From: Sesamum alatum
Lineage: Eukaryota; Streptophyta; Magnoliopsida; Lamiales; Pedaliaceae
Assembly (NCBI GenBank): GCA_034509735.1
Contig: JACGWO010000012.1
Span: 25,759,188 to 25,823,187, forward strand
Reading direction: 5' to 3'
DNA length: 64,000 nucleotides
The position numbers were made by a program, and so were the translations under genes. This document shows positions 24,732-37,800 of the stretch, one piece after another (position 1 is the stretch's first letter; each line of letters starts with the position of its first letter). A model generated the notes under the pieces. It was not told the origin of the DNA, made no database searches, and saw only the letters and a program-made list of their open reading frames with translations.

Positions 24732-25140
24732 GGGTAAACTACATCTACCTCCCATGAGGTTTGGCATAATTATAAATACCCCATCATTGTTTGAAAAATT
24801 ACAAATACCCCCTGAGGTTTGTAACCGTCTAACAAATAGCCTATTTTCATCAATTTTTATGGGTAAATTTGACTTTAAGCACTGAGTTATTTTTATTTAA
24901 TTCTTAAAAAAATTTGGACTACAATGTGCAGGGACAGGTTTCTTAAGTTTTTTACACAGAGCAGCAATAATGCAATTTACCTTGGCCGATTTTTCTACAA
25001 TTTTAATAAAAAATTCAAGGGTAAAATGGTCAATTTAGGTTAAAAATCACAAACCTCATGGGGGTATTTATAATTTTTCAAACAACGAGAGGGTATTTGT
25101 AATTATGTCAAACCTTAAGGGAGATAGATGTAATTTACCC
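24732..25140. mobile_element. Mutator-like MITE (family E) with perfect 9-bp target duplication
   Basis: Termini GGGTAAACTACATCTACCTC and, inverted, GGGTAAATTACATCTATCTC. tataattta flanks both ends exactly (24723-24731 and 25141-25149). It sits about 0.3 kb upstream of the MIF4G gene and so may lie in its promoter. Confidence 0.92.
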
Positions 25141-25420
25141 TATAATTTATATAAAATTATATTTATAATTAAATTAAGAAAAGTGTGGATATAATTTAAC
25201 CTAAAAATATAGAAGACACCATCGTACCACGTCTTAGAAAAAGAAAACTATTCTCCTATGATCTAGCGTGTAAACTGGTTCTTGTTTCTTGCTTCCCAAT
25301 CAACTCAAATTCCAATTCAGTTCCCAGATTTCCACAAACACTTGCACCAAACTCCCCATAAACCCTTATAAATTCCCTTTTCCTATTTCCCACAAAGCAA
25401 TTCTTGAATCAAATCTTTCC

Positions 25421-25450
25421 ATGTTCATCATGATCAACGATTCTTCTTGA
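25421..25450 (+). promoter_or_regulatory. Upstream open reading frame in the leader of the MIF4G gene
   Basis: ATG at 25421 opens a nine-codon frame (MFIMINDSS) ending at TGA 25448-25450, 18 bases before the main ATG at 25469. If transcribed, it would be translated first and could reduce initiation at the main start. This is read from sequence only, as the transcript start is unknown. Confidence 0.45.
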
Positions 25451-25468
25451 ATCAAAAAGAAAATCGCA

Positions 25469-26344
25469 ATGGATTCCCTAAATTCTGCTGTTACCTTCAG
25501 CGATTCTTGCACCCCAAACAAACATCACCGGCAGAGCATCGAGCGCCAGAGATCAACCTGGCTTTCCATGGAGAAAACAATCACGGGACTTGTAAAAAAA
25601 CTCAATCTTTCCAACGTTCAGCTCATAGCTTCCGAAATCTTGAACCAGGATCTGATCTCGGGCAGAGGCCTGTTTTGCAGAGCTGTAATGAAATCCCAGG
25701 TTGTCTGTCCGCAGCTTAGCAACGTCTATGCTGCATTGGTTGCAATCATCAACTCTGAGTTCCCGGACGTCGGGCTTCTGCTTGTGAAAAGGGTTGTTTT
25801 GCAGTTCAAAGAGACTTATGATCAGCGCAGAGACAAGAAAGAAATGGCGGCGGCGTTGAAGTTCTTGGCGCAGTTAGTGAACCAAGCAGTGGTTTATGAA
25901 TTGGTGGCGTTCGATGTTTTGTTGCTTCTGTTGGGACGTCCGAGTTCGGATCATGTTGAGGTTGCGGTGAGGTTTTGCGTTGAATGTGGCTCGTCGTTGC
26001 TGGAATTTTCGCCCCGTAGATTGAATGAGGTTGTTAAGGAATTTCGTCGTGTAAGGGGAGAGGTGGAGGAGCACGTGCAAGTCTTGATTCTGAGGCTTTT
26101 TGTGGTTAGGAGACTGAGATTTAAGGAGCATCGGAGAGTCATCGATGAGTTGGATTTTGTGGAGGTTGAGGATCAGGTTACTCATGAGGTGTCTTTGTTG
26201 CATGAGATTTGTTGGGAGAGTAGTGTGGATAGTTTCAAGGCTGAATCAGAGTCTTTTGAGCATGAAATGTGTAGTGAAATAGTGATTCCATGTGATGATT
26301 ATGATTATGATGATGATGAGGTGACTTCTGGGACTTTAAGGTAG
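25469..26344 (+). CDS. CWC22-like protein reduced to the MIF4G domain
   Basis: Single exon, 291 aa. CWC22 is a spliceosomal protein whose MIF4G domain binds eIF4A3 and helps load the exon junction complex on pre-mRNA. A MIF4G domain fills about residues 35-230. Signature segments include TWLSMEKTITGLVKKLN, GRGLFCRAVMKSQ, NVYAALVAIINSEFPDVG, LINQ-like FLAQLVNQAVVYE, and VEVEDQVTHEV near its end. The tail ends in an acidic DDYDYDDDE run at 281. Full CWC22 is far longer and continues into an MA3 domain that is missing here, and no MA3-like frame follows downstream. The absence of introns and the truncation suggest a retrocopy or a domain-only paralogue. The frame is intact, so it could be functional. 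A short uORF precedes it. The nearest alternative is another MIF4G protein, but the sequence fits CWC22 best. Confidence 0.85.
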   Translation: MDSLNSAVTFSDSCTPNKHHRQSIERQRSTWLSMEKTITGLVKKLNLSNVQLIASEILNQDLISGRGLFCRAVMKSQVVCPQLSNVYAALVAIINSEFPDVGLLLVKRVVLQFKETYDQRRDKKEMAAALKFLAQLVNQAVVYELVAFDVLLLLLGRPSSDHVEVAVRFCVECGSSLLEFSPRRLNEVVKEFRRVRGEVEEHVQVLILRLFVVRRLRFKEHRRVIDELDFVEVEDQVTHEVSLLHEICWESSVDSFKAESESFEHEMCSEIVIPCDDYDYDDDEVTSGTLR

Positions 26345-26599
26345 ATGGTGGTTGTTGTTGGGATTACATGATCAAGAAGTACTATGTAGCATTGCTTCCA
26401 TTTGATCTTACTTGTGTGATTAGTGTTTAGTGTTAGGGGAGTTGTGGGCTGTGAAGTACATATGTTATTGCATAAGGTAAATATACAATTATAATCTGGA
26501 TGGAATTTGGCCAAAACCAATTATACGGTGAGTGCAATACATTTGTTGCATGATTGATGTATAATTTAAGAAAAATATCAATCACATATCAAGTGTTAT

Positions 26600-29170
26600 A
26601 AAATTTGATTCCGTCAGACCAAATGCATTCTACGTATTTAAGCGGAGAAAAATAGACATACACACGCCAAAATAAGTACCAATTGCATTCTACCTGTAGA
26701 CCTGTCAATGAGTAGGATAAGACCCTACCCAAACCCAAACCCAAATAAGATCCAATTAAAAAGATTCTACTCAAATCCTACCCAATTCATTGAACCTAAC
26801 TTAAGGCCCATGGGTCTCAAGACCCGATCAGACCGAATTTTTTGGGTTGGGTCCAACCCGCACGTTGTGTTTCTTTTTGTTTTTAAAAAAAAATCTCTCA
26901 CTAAAATAAACACAGACTGCACAGCAAACTCCTTAAACTTACCTCCTCGTTTGCCCCCACTCTCTCTCTCTAAAATCACTGCAGAAACAGATTGCATATA
27001 ATACAAGAACAAGAACTCAAATCATTTTTATTAATTCTATTGTGTATCCCACAAAATATATGCATTATACAAAATTTCAGAATTATTTTCTGGCTAAAAT
27101 AAGTTAAAATTCATAGGCAAGAAAATCTAGAAAAGCTAAAATAAAATCTTGATTTTGGTGTATTTAAGAAGAGTGCATTACTATGATATATGCAAACAAC
27201 TCATCAAGCTAAATAAAAATGAATAAAATTTCAAAACCTCGCGATTTCTCAAGAACTTTTACAACTTCCCAAGTCATAGTAGTTACAGTGACACCATTCT
27301 CTCTAAAAAAATAAATAAATAAATAAAATCTGAAAAAGCCCTTTTACCTACTTAATATCTTTCATCTGTTACAATAAAAATCTTAGATTTTTCTTCAAAC
27401 TAGGGACACATTTCATCCTTTTCCTCGAACAACACAAACTCCTTAGAACCACACCTCCCCTTCCTCTCTCTCCAAACCACAATAATGAGTAAATGTAGGA
27501 AAAGAAAAGATCAGAGACAGAGAGTATAACAATTGAAAAAAAATCAAACTTCAAAGAGGCAAAAAAATGGCAGAATTCTTGTGGGGATCAAATTACTTGC
27601 ACTCTCCACAAAAGAGATTATTATATGTAGATTGCGGTGTTGGGTAGCTTGGGTAATGTGAATTTGTGTAATTCAATTTTGGTGTATTTCTAGATCTTAG
27701 GTAATGTGAATTTGTGAAGAGTAGTGGCTCTGGATCTTGGGTAACAGGCCTAAGCGAAGGTGGCAGCGTAGGCGATTGCGGCGGCGGTTTGTAGTTGTGA
27801 TGTGGTGGGCACTTGGGTAGGGGATGGGGTAGAGAGACGTTGAGAGCTGGCGATGGGTGGGTGCGGCCGCACAACGTCGGGCTTCTCGAGGTGGGCGCGG
27901 TGGAGGTAGCGGTGGCGGTGGTTTGGAGATCGGAGCGAAAGAAAACAATGAAGATTGGGATAAGAGAGTAGCAGTCTGCGTTTGTGGAATTTGGAGATCG
28001 AGAGAATTGGGTCAAGATTGGGTCTGGGTAAGAAACGGGTAGGAACGGGTTTATTACGCGACCCAAATCCAATCATTTTAATGTAATGGGTTTGGGCTGT
28101 GCCTGGATCTGGGCCTGCTACAATATGAGTTGGATATAAGTTCTTAATGGGCCTAATATGGGGTTAATATGAGTTTTTAATGGGCCTAATATGAGTTGAT
28201 TATGAGTTTAACCCATAAAATAGAAATAAAAGCAACTAAACTAAAATAAAAATTAATGCATTTTTTTCAAAAGTTTTTGCAATTTGAAGTTGTACACGTG
28301 ATATTTCATATTAAATTTGAAAGAAATACCAACAAATCAGCATTCATGTTATAATAATTATTTGAATTATATAATAATAATGAACAAATTCATTAAATCC
28401 ATAATCTAACTATATTTTTATCTCTGATAATTAATCATATAAATTGATAATTAAATCCCATGATTAATAAAGAAAGACTTATATATTATTTTTAAGAATG
28501 GGAGATGCTAATTATTTATTGAAAATAAAATTTAATTATAATGCCGATGGTAAATAATTCGTTGTTTATGTGATCTACACAATATTTATATTTTTATTCT
28601 TGACATAGAAAACTTTAACATGATCATTTTACAATCAAATTTCGAGATACTTTTAATTCCTACAGTAACTTCAAAATATTTGTATTTATATTTTTGTATA
28701 GTTTATTCTTTTAATCTATTTTTACATATTAATTTTTTATTATGACATATTATGTCATCACTTATTCGACTACGGTTCACTCGGTGTTGAACTAGTAATC
28801 TTTGATCCAGTCAAATTTTTATTCAATCAACGTTCGGGTTTAAAACATTGATGTACATGGTCATTCGTTAGAAATGATATATGATACAAGTTAGTCGTAT
28901 TAGTTTATAATTACTAGATATTTTTTTTTTATAATCCAGATATCGTCCTTTATTCTTTTCATCTTGTGAAATTTTTTAAACTTTTAGAATTCAAATTAAA
29001 AGCAGTTCATACTAACCCGACTTGACCCGTCTAAAAACGAACCCATTTTGGACCCAATATTTATTCGAACTCATTTTGGATCTGACCCAACCCGCCCATT
29101 TATTATATTGTTTATAAATCGGCTACAACCAACCCATAATTCATTCACATGAACCGACGAGTTCTAATAA
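26600..29170. other. Gene-free region rich in degraded repeat sequence with GC-rich core
   Basis: 'Acccaa/gggttggg' words cluster at 26710-26870, 28030-28210 and 29015-29160, a style common at the ends of degraded plant DNA transposons. Between them lies a GC-rich core (about 27730-27950). The open frames there (up to 159 codons on the minus strand) are proline/serine-rich and unlike any family I know, so I do not call them genes. Confidence 0.4.
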
Positions 29171-30700
29171 TGTGATAATTTAATTGCTTGTTATTCTTTT
29201 ATTATGTAAAAACTTAATTTATTTTTTAGCAAGTCCTGTTTGGGGTAATGTGACTAGACATTAGCAACCAACTGAAATTCTAGCTTAAATTAAACGTAGT
29301 CAAACCTGAATCAGTCACATGTCAAGTGTAATATACTGAAATTCAATATAAATAAAATAACGAATCATATTATCAGTATAATTTTATTTATTATGTAATT
29401 GATTCAGTCATATTTCTAAATAAGAATCCCCCCAAAGGTCAAGATGTTGATGAATAATTTAAGATTACGATGTAAATGCTTTCCTAACTAAACACTTTTT
29501 ACCAAACTTGCAACCAAATAAAATATTTTGCATGTTGAAATGCAATATGAGAAATTCTAGTCCACATCAAATTTAATTAAATTTTAATTAATTATATAAT
29601 AAGTATAATAATATATTTATTATTTGACTGTTATACAATTTAAAAATAATAATAAATTATATAATAAGTGTATCATGTTTATTGTGCAATTGATTGAGTT
29701 TAATCAACCCTAATTTAAAAAAAAAAATCCCAACAACACATTATGTAATTGAGCAATATACTCTATTTGTATATGTTTTTAAAATAAGTGAAATTCGTTT
29801 CACTACTCGAGTTTTATTATTTAATGTCGAATTAATATATGAAATTATATAAATTATGCCTTCGGTATACAAGTTTGATATGAATGTCAAACTTATATGA
29901 GTTTTTCTAAATGTTTTAATTAATTAAACCTATAAATGTCAAATTTGAACCGATTTCTATCTAAAATACTTTTTATAATCATAATAATTATACCCTTTCA
30001 AGCCAGATTTAATTTCAAATATCCATTTATTTGCCATGATGTCGCGTTAATTGTTTCAATAAATTATACCTTCTGATAAAATAAATAATAAAATGGACAA
30101 TAAATGAACAAACACAGCAAGACATAAAATATTTATTGTTAGTTGGTTCTAAAAAATGCATTTGTTAAATATATAAAAAAAAGAGTGCATTTTTTTATTA
30201 TAAAGTATTTTACATGGTCTATGTACCTTTATAAAAGAGTGTTTTTTGTGACGATACCAAAATTACATCTTAAAAATAATTTATAATAAATTAATAATTT
30301 TCAAACAGTAAGTATATATATACTAATTATTGATAATCATCACCACAAAAATAAAAGATAAGATTTCACTATAAAATTATAAAAATTTAAAAAGATGGTA
30401 ACAAAATTTAAAAGGAAAAGGATCCAAGAAAATTGATGAACTTCAAAATTGGAGGAGAAATGGAAACAACATGGAAATTTTCAATGTCTTTGACCCACAA
30501 GAATAGACTGAAATTGAGACCCATCTGCAAGAATCTGAATTAAAATAATATGTCTATTTAATTTTTCATTACATTAATATCTTTTTTTGGATTGAAAATA
30601 TTTATTATCATCATTATTATTATTGCCTTGCGGTCGAGGGGAAAAATAATTAAAGGGAAAAAAGAAATAAAAACTCCAACGACTCAGCATCTGACTTTTG
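29171..30700. other. Gene-free AT-rich intergenic DNA upstream of the SCAB-like gene
   Basis: No element or gene recognised. Confidence 0.5.
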
Positions 30701-30734
30701 TGATGCCAACGTTGTAATAACTCGAATACCTCTG

Positions 30735-31884
30735 CCCCCTCTCTCTATCTCAGAGACCCTTATTCTTGATTTTAATGTGGGTGTGAATTATTCAGGTTTT
30801 CAATCATAATTCTCAGTTCACAAAGGTGAAAAAAAGGAGCCCACTATTCTTTGCTTCTTGAATTCCTTCTTTTTTCAAGAATTGTGTTGATTTCTTGTGA
30901 ATTGTGTTCGCTTTTCGTGAGTTCTTGATGGCATGGATTCGTCGTAATTGGAATTTCACTTTTATTCGATTGTACAAACAATAGAATTTGGTTTTGGTGT
31001 TCTCTGTGACGTGTATGAGTCTGTTCCTGTTTGTTGAGTTCAATCTTTATGTTCTTGGTGGTAATTGTTTCACTTTCTTGAACTGGACTGAATCTTGATT
31101 CTCAGGGTGTGATGTTGCCGTTTCTTTCTAATTCTAGGTCTCTTTGGTTATGATTTCATGTTTTTTGTTACTTTAATTACTTCAAATGGTTTACTGGAGC
31201 AATAGATTCATGTCTGTTCTGTTTCTTATAGTTAGTTCTTTGCCCAAGTCATTTAAGTTTCCAGATTTTGTGTTTGGTTGGTGAATTTTTTATTGTGTCA
31301 ATCTTTTTTCTGTTTTGTGGCTTATGCATCGCTGGAATGCATCGATTTCTGGTGGAATTCATTTTACATGGCTCTTATCTTGTTAATTTTCTTGAAAACT
31401 TGTTTTGATGAAATAGAACAGGTGAGGCGTGCTGCTTTATGGTATGTGATGCCTTTTCTGGAATTTTGTCATTAATCTATTAACCATATTTCCTTTGCTC
31501 TCGAGTAAATTGTTTAAATGTCTGAACTCTGGAATGCTTCTATATAAGTCATGCTAAGATTTGGGCAGAAGGCTGATCTTCTTTCTGCATAGATTATGAG
31601 TTGTCTGCAATTCAATGGATTTTCTTTACATGACAGGAAATAAGTTGTTATATAGAAAGAGTAACTTTCTGTATAGTATAAGCTTTCACACGTACACTCA
31701 CACATACAAGATATATATATTGATTCCGTTTTAGGTGGTTGGTCAGGCTCCTCGCAGAAGTCTTACAAGAGGGGCAGTATTGTTTGTCGAGGCAGAACTG
31801 GGACGAAAATTCTTCATTATTTGTCGAATGTACTGACTGGGATGCTTTGAACTCGTGTTCTTGGGGACTTCGATCCAAAAGGCA
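30735..31884 (+). promoter_or_regulatory. Probable 5' UTR region (with intron) of the SCAB-like gene, two minimal uORFs
   Basis: A CT-rich block (about 30735-30760) is a plausible transcript start region. A good acceptor 'ccgttttag' ends at 31734, so the coding exon probably starts at 31735 after a leader intron. Between it and the main ATG lie two extremely short uORFs, ATG-TAC-TGA (31828-31836) and ATG-CTT-TGA (31842-31850). The upstream donor cannot be fixed from sequence alone. Confidence 0.45.
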
Positions 31885-34800
31885 ATGTCTTCTGGTGATA
31901 GTTCTGCTAATGGCCACAAGGATGTTGAGAATCAGGACCAAAGCTTGGATTTTGCAAGCAGGTAATTGGCTAACCAACTTTTGAGGAAGGCTAGTTATGA
32001 TTGTTTATGACTTAAAATTATTGAGGCCGATATTCATTTGTCACAGGCTCAACTTAGGAGCATCTTCTGCACCAAAAAATGTGAAAGGAAAAGAAAATCT
32101 GATCCACTCTGAAGACCAAGAAACCATGGTACTGGGTTTTATGTAAGATAGGCATCGGTTTCATTTTAAAGTTCTACATTGAAATGAAATTTTTTGTAGG
32201 AACTTTATTCACGGGCTAGCGCTCAAGAGAAGGAAATTTCGTATCTTCGGGAACAAATTGCTCTTGCCAGTATTAGAGTAAGATATATGGTTTTAGGTTA
32301 CAGCATCGCATGGTTCCCGACCTTTTCATGAGGCTTATGCTTTTGTGAATGATTGTAGCAATCACAGATGTTGAATGAGAAATATGCACTTGAGAGGAAA
32401 TTTGCTGAGTTACGGGTGGTCCGTATTTTCTATCTCTTTACTTACCTCTAGTTTAACAGCCCGCCTGTTCAACTCTGTTTTTTTGGTAACATAGCCTAAT
32501 ATATGAAATAATTCTTTTGGTTTTAGGCTCTAGATGAAAAGCAAAGTGAAGTTATAACTTCTGCATCAAATGAGCTGGCACGAAGGAAAGGTGATCTTGA
32601 AGTAAATTTAAACTTGCTTAGACAATTAAAGGTAAATACTTGGTGGTTGGATCCTTACTACTCTCTCTGTCTCTTACTATTGCAACAAGTTATTGCTTGT
32701 GTTTAAATTAAATACTGTACAATACCATTTTCAAGACAGGCAATTTTGTATGCCTTTATTTTTGAACTATAGAAAGTATACGTGATTGAAAATCTAGGAG
32801 AGTCAGGGAAAGGAAGCATCATTATATATGCAGGATTCCTGGGTCCCAAATCAGCCAAAGTTGGCTGGGTTCATGCCAAGAGTGGATTTCAGGTTTTTAA
32901 CGTGAAAAATAATTGATACTCTTAGGTCATCAACTGAAAGAACACTTGATCATAGGTTATCAACTGAAAAGAAGTGAGAAGTAGCTTAGATCCAGTGGCG
33001 GACTGTATGCTTGTAGTATACGGCTTGAGGTGTTCATTGGAGTTCTAACATATTTATGTTCATGCTGATTCTGACATCCAATCAAATCCCAAGTGAGAAC
33101 TTGTTTTTTGGGATTTCAATATTGAAGTGAGACATCAAAGAATGTTATGGATGATCTCAAGTTGTCACACAAATAAGTCCCCCCTTTTGTATTTGTCGTT
33201 GGAAACTGTTCCATTAAATCAGATCACAGTTCTTTCATTATCGACCAGAATTAAAGTGCTCAAGCAAACATAAATCCTTTACAGCTTGCTGCTATACTCC
33301 ATTTGAGTGGGGGAAGAAGGGCGACTATGTTTTTTTGGCCTTTGGTTAATATTTGCAAATTTCTTCAGAGTCAACTTGAAACCATGATATTATCATTATA
33401 TATAATAGAATTACTTAAGACATAACACGACAGGGTTGCATTTTACATGGGCATATCCGACCAAATTTTTGGTGTATAATCTGTAATTTTCTACTCCATT
33501 TGCCTCCTATTTTTGGTTACCAAGAAGAAAGTTAAACTATTGATTTTCCAAATTCGTTTCATTTCTTTGGTCATTAGTTTCAATCAAAAGGTTCAAAGGC
33601 TTGACGTAGATAGAAAGGTATATGCTCTTTCTCTTGTCATTTTTATTTATAAGAAGCAATAATTGGTATTCTGATAGAACATGGAACAGAATGCTATGAA
33701 AGAGGAATACATGAAGATGGTGAAAAGTGAAGATATATGAGATTGCCTCTCTCCTTCTTTGTTCTTATTATTAGTATTATTATTTTTTCTGGTTTGGTAG
33801 CGTGATGTGAAGGGATTGTTTGGGATTGGGAGAAGTTTAATGTAGCAGCATAATTACATATTTGAGCATCGATACTATGACTATTCTTTTTGTACATGGC
33901 GAAGAGTTTTAGACGTTTATTGTCTCCACTACCTTAACAATCTATCTAAGGGTGTAATGGAATGGTTGCTTCCCTGCCATCTCTTTCCTAGAACAAGAAA
34001 GAGGTCGTCCATTTTTGGTGACATTTAAGTTGAATGTATCAAGAATACTCACCCATGTAGTATCTTCCGCTCTACGACTCCAACAAAATCCACTTTTATA
34101 GTAGTCTTATTCAGCCCTTAGAAATGTCCAGATCCCTTTAAAGTTTACTTGAACGCAAGATCTGTGTAGCCTAAGCCTTTGCAATGCAATGAATGTTTTG
34201 CATCTTAACTTAGATGCATCTTTCTTCTGTTTGTGCACTTAAAAGATTATGCGTTAATCGTTCAATAAGTTTTTTGTTTTCTCGTTAAATGGCTCTTAAT
34301 GCAAAAGTTAAAGAAACTTGTTGAGTTGTTTTCAATTTTACTCTGGAATTATGGCAATTTTGAACTATCCTCCTTTAATATCATTCTCTCCTTGCCTCGC
34401 TCCTTCTCCTATTCCTCCTGCGTTCCCTCTGTAGACTTTTCATATAAGTATTCGCATTGCAGGTTGAAGAGGACGAGAAACATATCTTTACATCATCTAT
34501 GCTTGGGATATTGGCTGAATATGGTGCTTTACCTCATGCGACTAATGCCTCTGCCCTAACCAACAGCATCAAGGTGTGAATTTATAACGTTAGTGATATT
34601 TTAATTCTATGTTTGTGCTTTTACGATACATGAACACCTTAAATCCGGTGCAGGAATTTATTGACATGTTCCAGTAGTTGTGATTGAGCTGCCTTTCTGA
34701 TTCTTAGACAACTGCATGTTTACTTCCTTGTGGCTGCATCGTTGTTAAGATTTTGTATCTTGTTATTGTTAACTTTCCCATTCTTCTTTGCACCCTTAAT

Positions 34801-37800
34801 CAATAACATTAACCAGGGTTCTTTATTACCCATCCATCAATGTGCCCCTGATGCTGAGGTGACCTTTTAAGACATAATATGTGTAGTATTTATTCAATGT
34901 ATCTGCTAGGATTGGCCACTTTATAGGAATTCTTTGATGTTTAATTTACTAAGCGTCGGGATTCATAGCAGGGACATGATGTCTCCATGGAGATGATAGA
35001 AGAATACCCACATGCTCTTATGGTTTATGTTAACATTGATGGTAGACTTAATATTTGTTATTAAGTAGAACTAGGCTGTTCAACTTTGATTTTCAGTAAC
35101 TCTGGTTATGGTGGGAAATGGGAGGAAGATGTGAGTGGAAGTGAAGAATAGAGTTCTGCTGTTCCCTCAATGTGGGGTACAGGAAACGGAATTGAAACAG
35201 CAGCTCCTGATCGTTAGAATCATTTTCCCTAAAATTGGAAGTGTCGCTGGTTTAAAATGGCTAAAATTAAACTAGCCTAAATGAATTTGAAAATGGAGTG
35301 GGCAGATTTTATTTTTCTTTTTCATTCCCCCTTTTGACCCACAAAAGAAATATTAAATACAGGAAATTCAGTTTTTTTTTTCATAAAAAGCCAGTTGTTT
35401 AGTAGGTTGTCATCCTTTAAAACACATTGTGGTCAGAGAATTCCAATATTTCATCCTGGTTTTGACATTCTTTCAAAATTAGTTCTTTTTCCTCAGTTTT
35501 TGTCTTACCTCTTTCTTCTCATTCCAATGGCCGTCAGGCCTTTCTGGGACCTCTTATTGTTCTTAATTTTGTTCTCACTAGTATTATCTTTTCATAGCTG
35601 GTACAGAAGTTTAACTCTTCAATTTGCTACAGAAGAGTAAAGGAAATGAGATTCTGCATCGTCTGCTGCTATATCACATTTTGTCAGATTCGTAGCTCAA
35701 TAGGGTGTTAGCTAATCTTTTGTATTTCAACGTTACCATATTGTTCAATGAACTTTGAATTTCATAGCTAGAAATCTATGATGCATGGACACGGACACGG
35801 CGACACGGACACGATACGGCACGGACACGGCAACACGGAAAATTTCAAAAGATTAGGACACGATACGGCACTGACACGGCTATATATAATATGTTTTTTT
35901 ATATATATATTTTAAATTTTTCTGTAAAATTTATGTAATATGAAAAAATATCAAGATAATACAGCATGTCTTATATCTAAATTTTTAACCAAAATACTTG
36001 ACTTCAAAATATACATAATTACTTTATATTAAAAGTACGCAATGAAAAAATTTCTAATCATCTGAATTAGTTAAATTATCATGATCATCTCTCAATTTTT
36101 TAGTAATTTCATCCCAAAACTTTTAGTTTGAGAGAAGTAAATTAATTTTTTTTATTTAGCCCAAAACTCTTTTTTTTTTTAAAAAAAAAAGACAATCCAA
36201 AACTTTTTCAAATTATAAAAAAAATCCTAAACGTGTCAAAAACGTGTCGGACACACCAGCAGGCATGTTCGACACCGTGTCCTCTTTTTTCCTTTTTATT
36301 TTATATTTTCGGACACGCCTATGCCGTGTCCACACTGTGTTCCTGTCCAATACGTGTCCGACACTGCATCGAGTAATTTTTTGAAGTGTCCGTGCATTAT
36401 AGTTAGAAATTCTTCTAGTTTGGGGTAACTCTGACCTTTGCAGAGGGTGCAGAAATAAATGTTATCATATTTGCTTGGATGTGGTCTCCGGCGCACTAAA
36501 ATTGAACTGTGGTTATGATTGTTGTATTATTTTTTTCTGTACATTAGCTTTATTTTTGTTCAATAAGCGGGTAACATCTCTCTCTTTGGTCTTTTCCCCC
36601 TTTCTCTACAAACTTTATTTATTTCCACGCCACCCAGTTCAGCCGTAAGAATTTCTTAAATGAAGCCTATACACAACTTTCTGCAATTATTACTTATGCT
36701 TCTTATTCGTTTGCAGCATTTACATGATCAACTGCAGCTGAAGATAAGAACTTCACATGTAAGCTTGTCTCATTGTTTGATTGTTTCACACACTCATTCT
36801 GTTACCTTGTTCTTGTTAATGGCATCAAGAAACTTAGCCCCCATTTGGAAATTCGTTCTTTGTTGCTTTTGCTTCTCTCCTTGTCATTTGCTGGATTGTT
36901 ATGAATCTAGGAGTAGAACTATGGTACATCATTAGCACATTATGGTTTCAGGCAGACGAGCACTGATGAATAAATATTATAGGAATCACATCATCTTCAC
37001 TCATCCATGTGTTTACTAAATGATTCACCACAAATACGGACTGCCCACAAAAGCATATACTCCTGAAACCTTTTTGGATGTTCTTTCTTATACATTATTA
37101 CTTACTATTTGCAATAATAGTATATTTCAGTTGCCTAGAGATAGACTGATGGTTCTAAAAGGGATACTTCTGTTGCAGATATTGGGTGAATTTGAATTCT
37201 AAAGCAATCATTGTACTAGATACTTTGAATGTTTTTTTCTTTGCTTTTGCTTCTTTGACTAGAGATACTTATATCATAGTTCCGCCCTTTCTGAATGCTC
37301 AAACTCAATGTTAGCTAATTATCAAAGGAAAAACTCAATGCCGCTTATTACTGTTGATCAAGGAATATATATCCATTGTGGTAAACTTTACTGGACTGTG
37401 CACAAGAAGAGTAAGAGTAACTTAGGTCCTAAAGGTCTCTATCCTTTGTTTGTTAAGCTTACCTTTAATCACATTTGAGCAGCATACATGACCATCTAAA
37501 TTGAGAATCACTTATATGCAGGCCAGACTTGCAGAGGTGAATTCCATGATTGGAGATAATTCAAGAAATGGTTTTGTTGATAAAGATAGTCCAGGTTTAA
37601 GTCCAATGATCGGCCAATTTCCAGGCAGTTCTATGGTAATTACTCTAACTTCATTGTCTGGTACTTCACCTTATTCAGGTTTCAGATGATATTGTACATG
37701 ACTTTATTTTTAGTGAGTTGGTGGTGTTGGCTTACTTTTCATTTGTGGTGATCAAGTCGTGTTTTAGAAAAGTTAGCTTCTGCACATTATCAATGTACTA

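Noticed and set aside
27593..28076. Minus-strand frames of 108-159 codons, proline/serine-rich
   Set aside because: Several frames are open together because of GC-rich composition; none has a domain, and the region is flanked by transposon-like repeat words.
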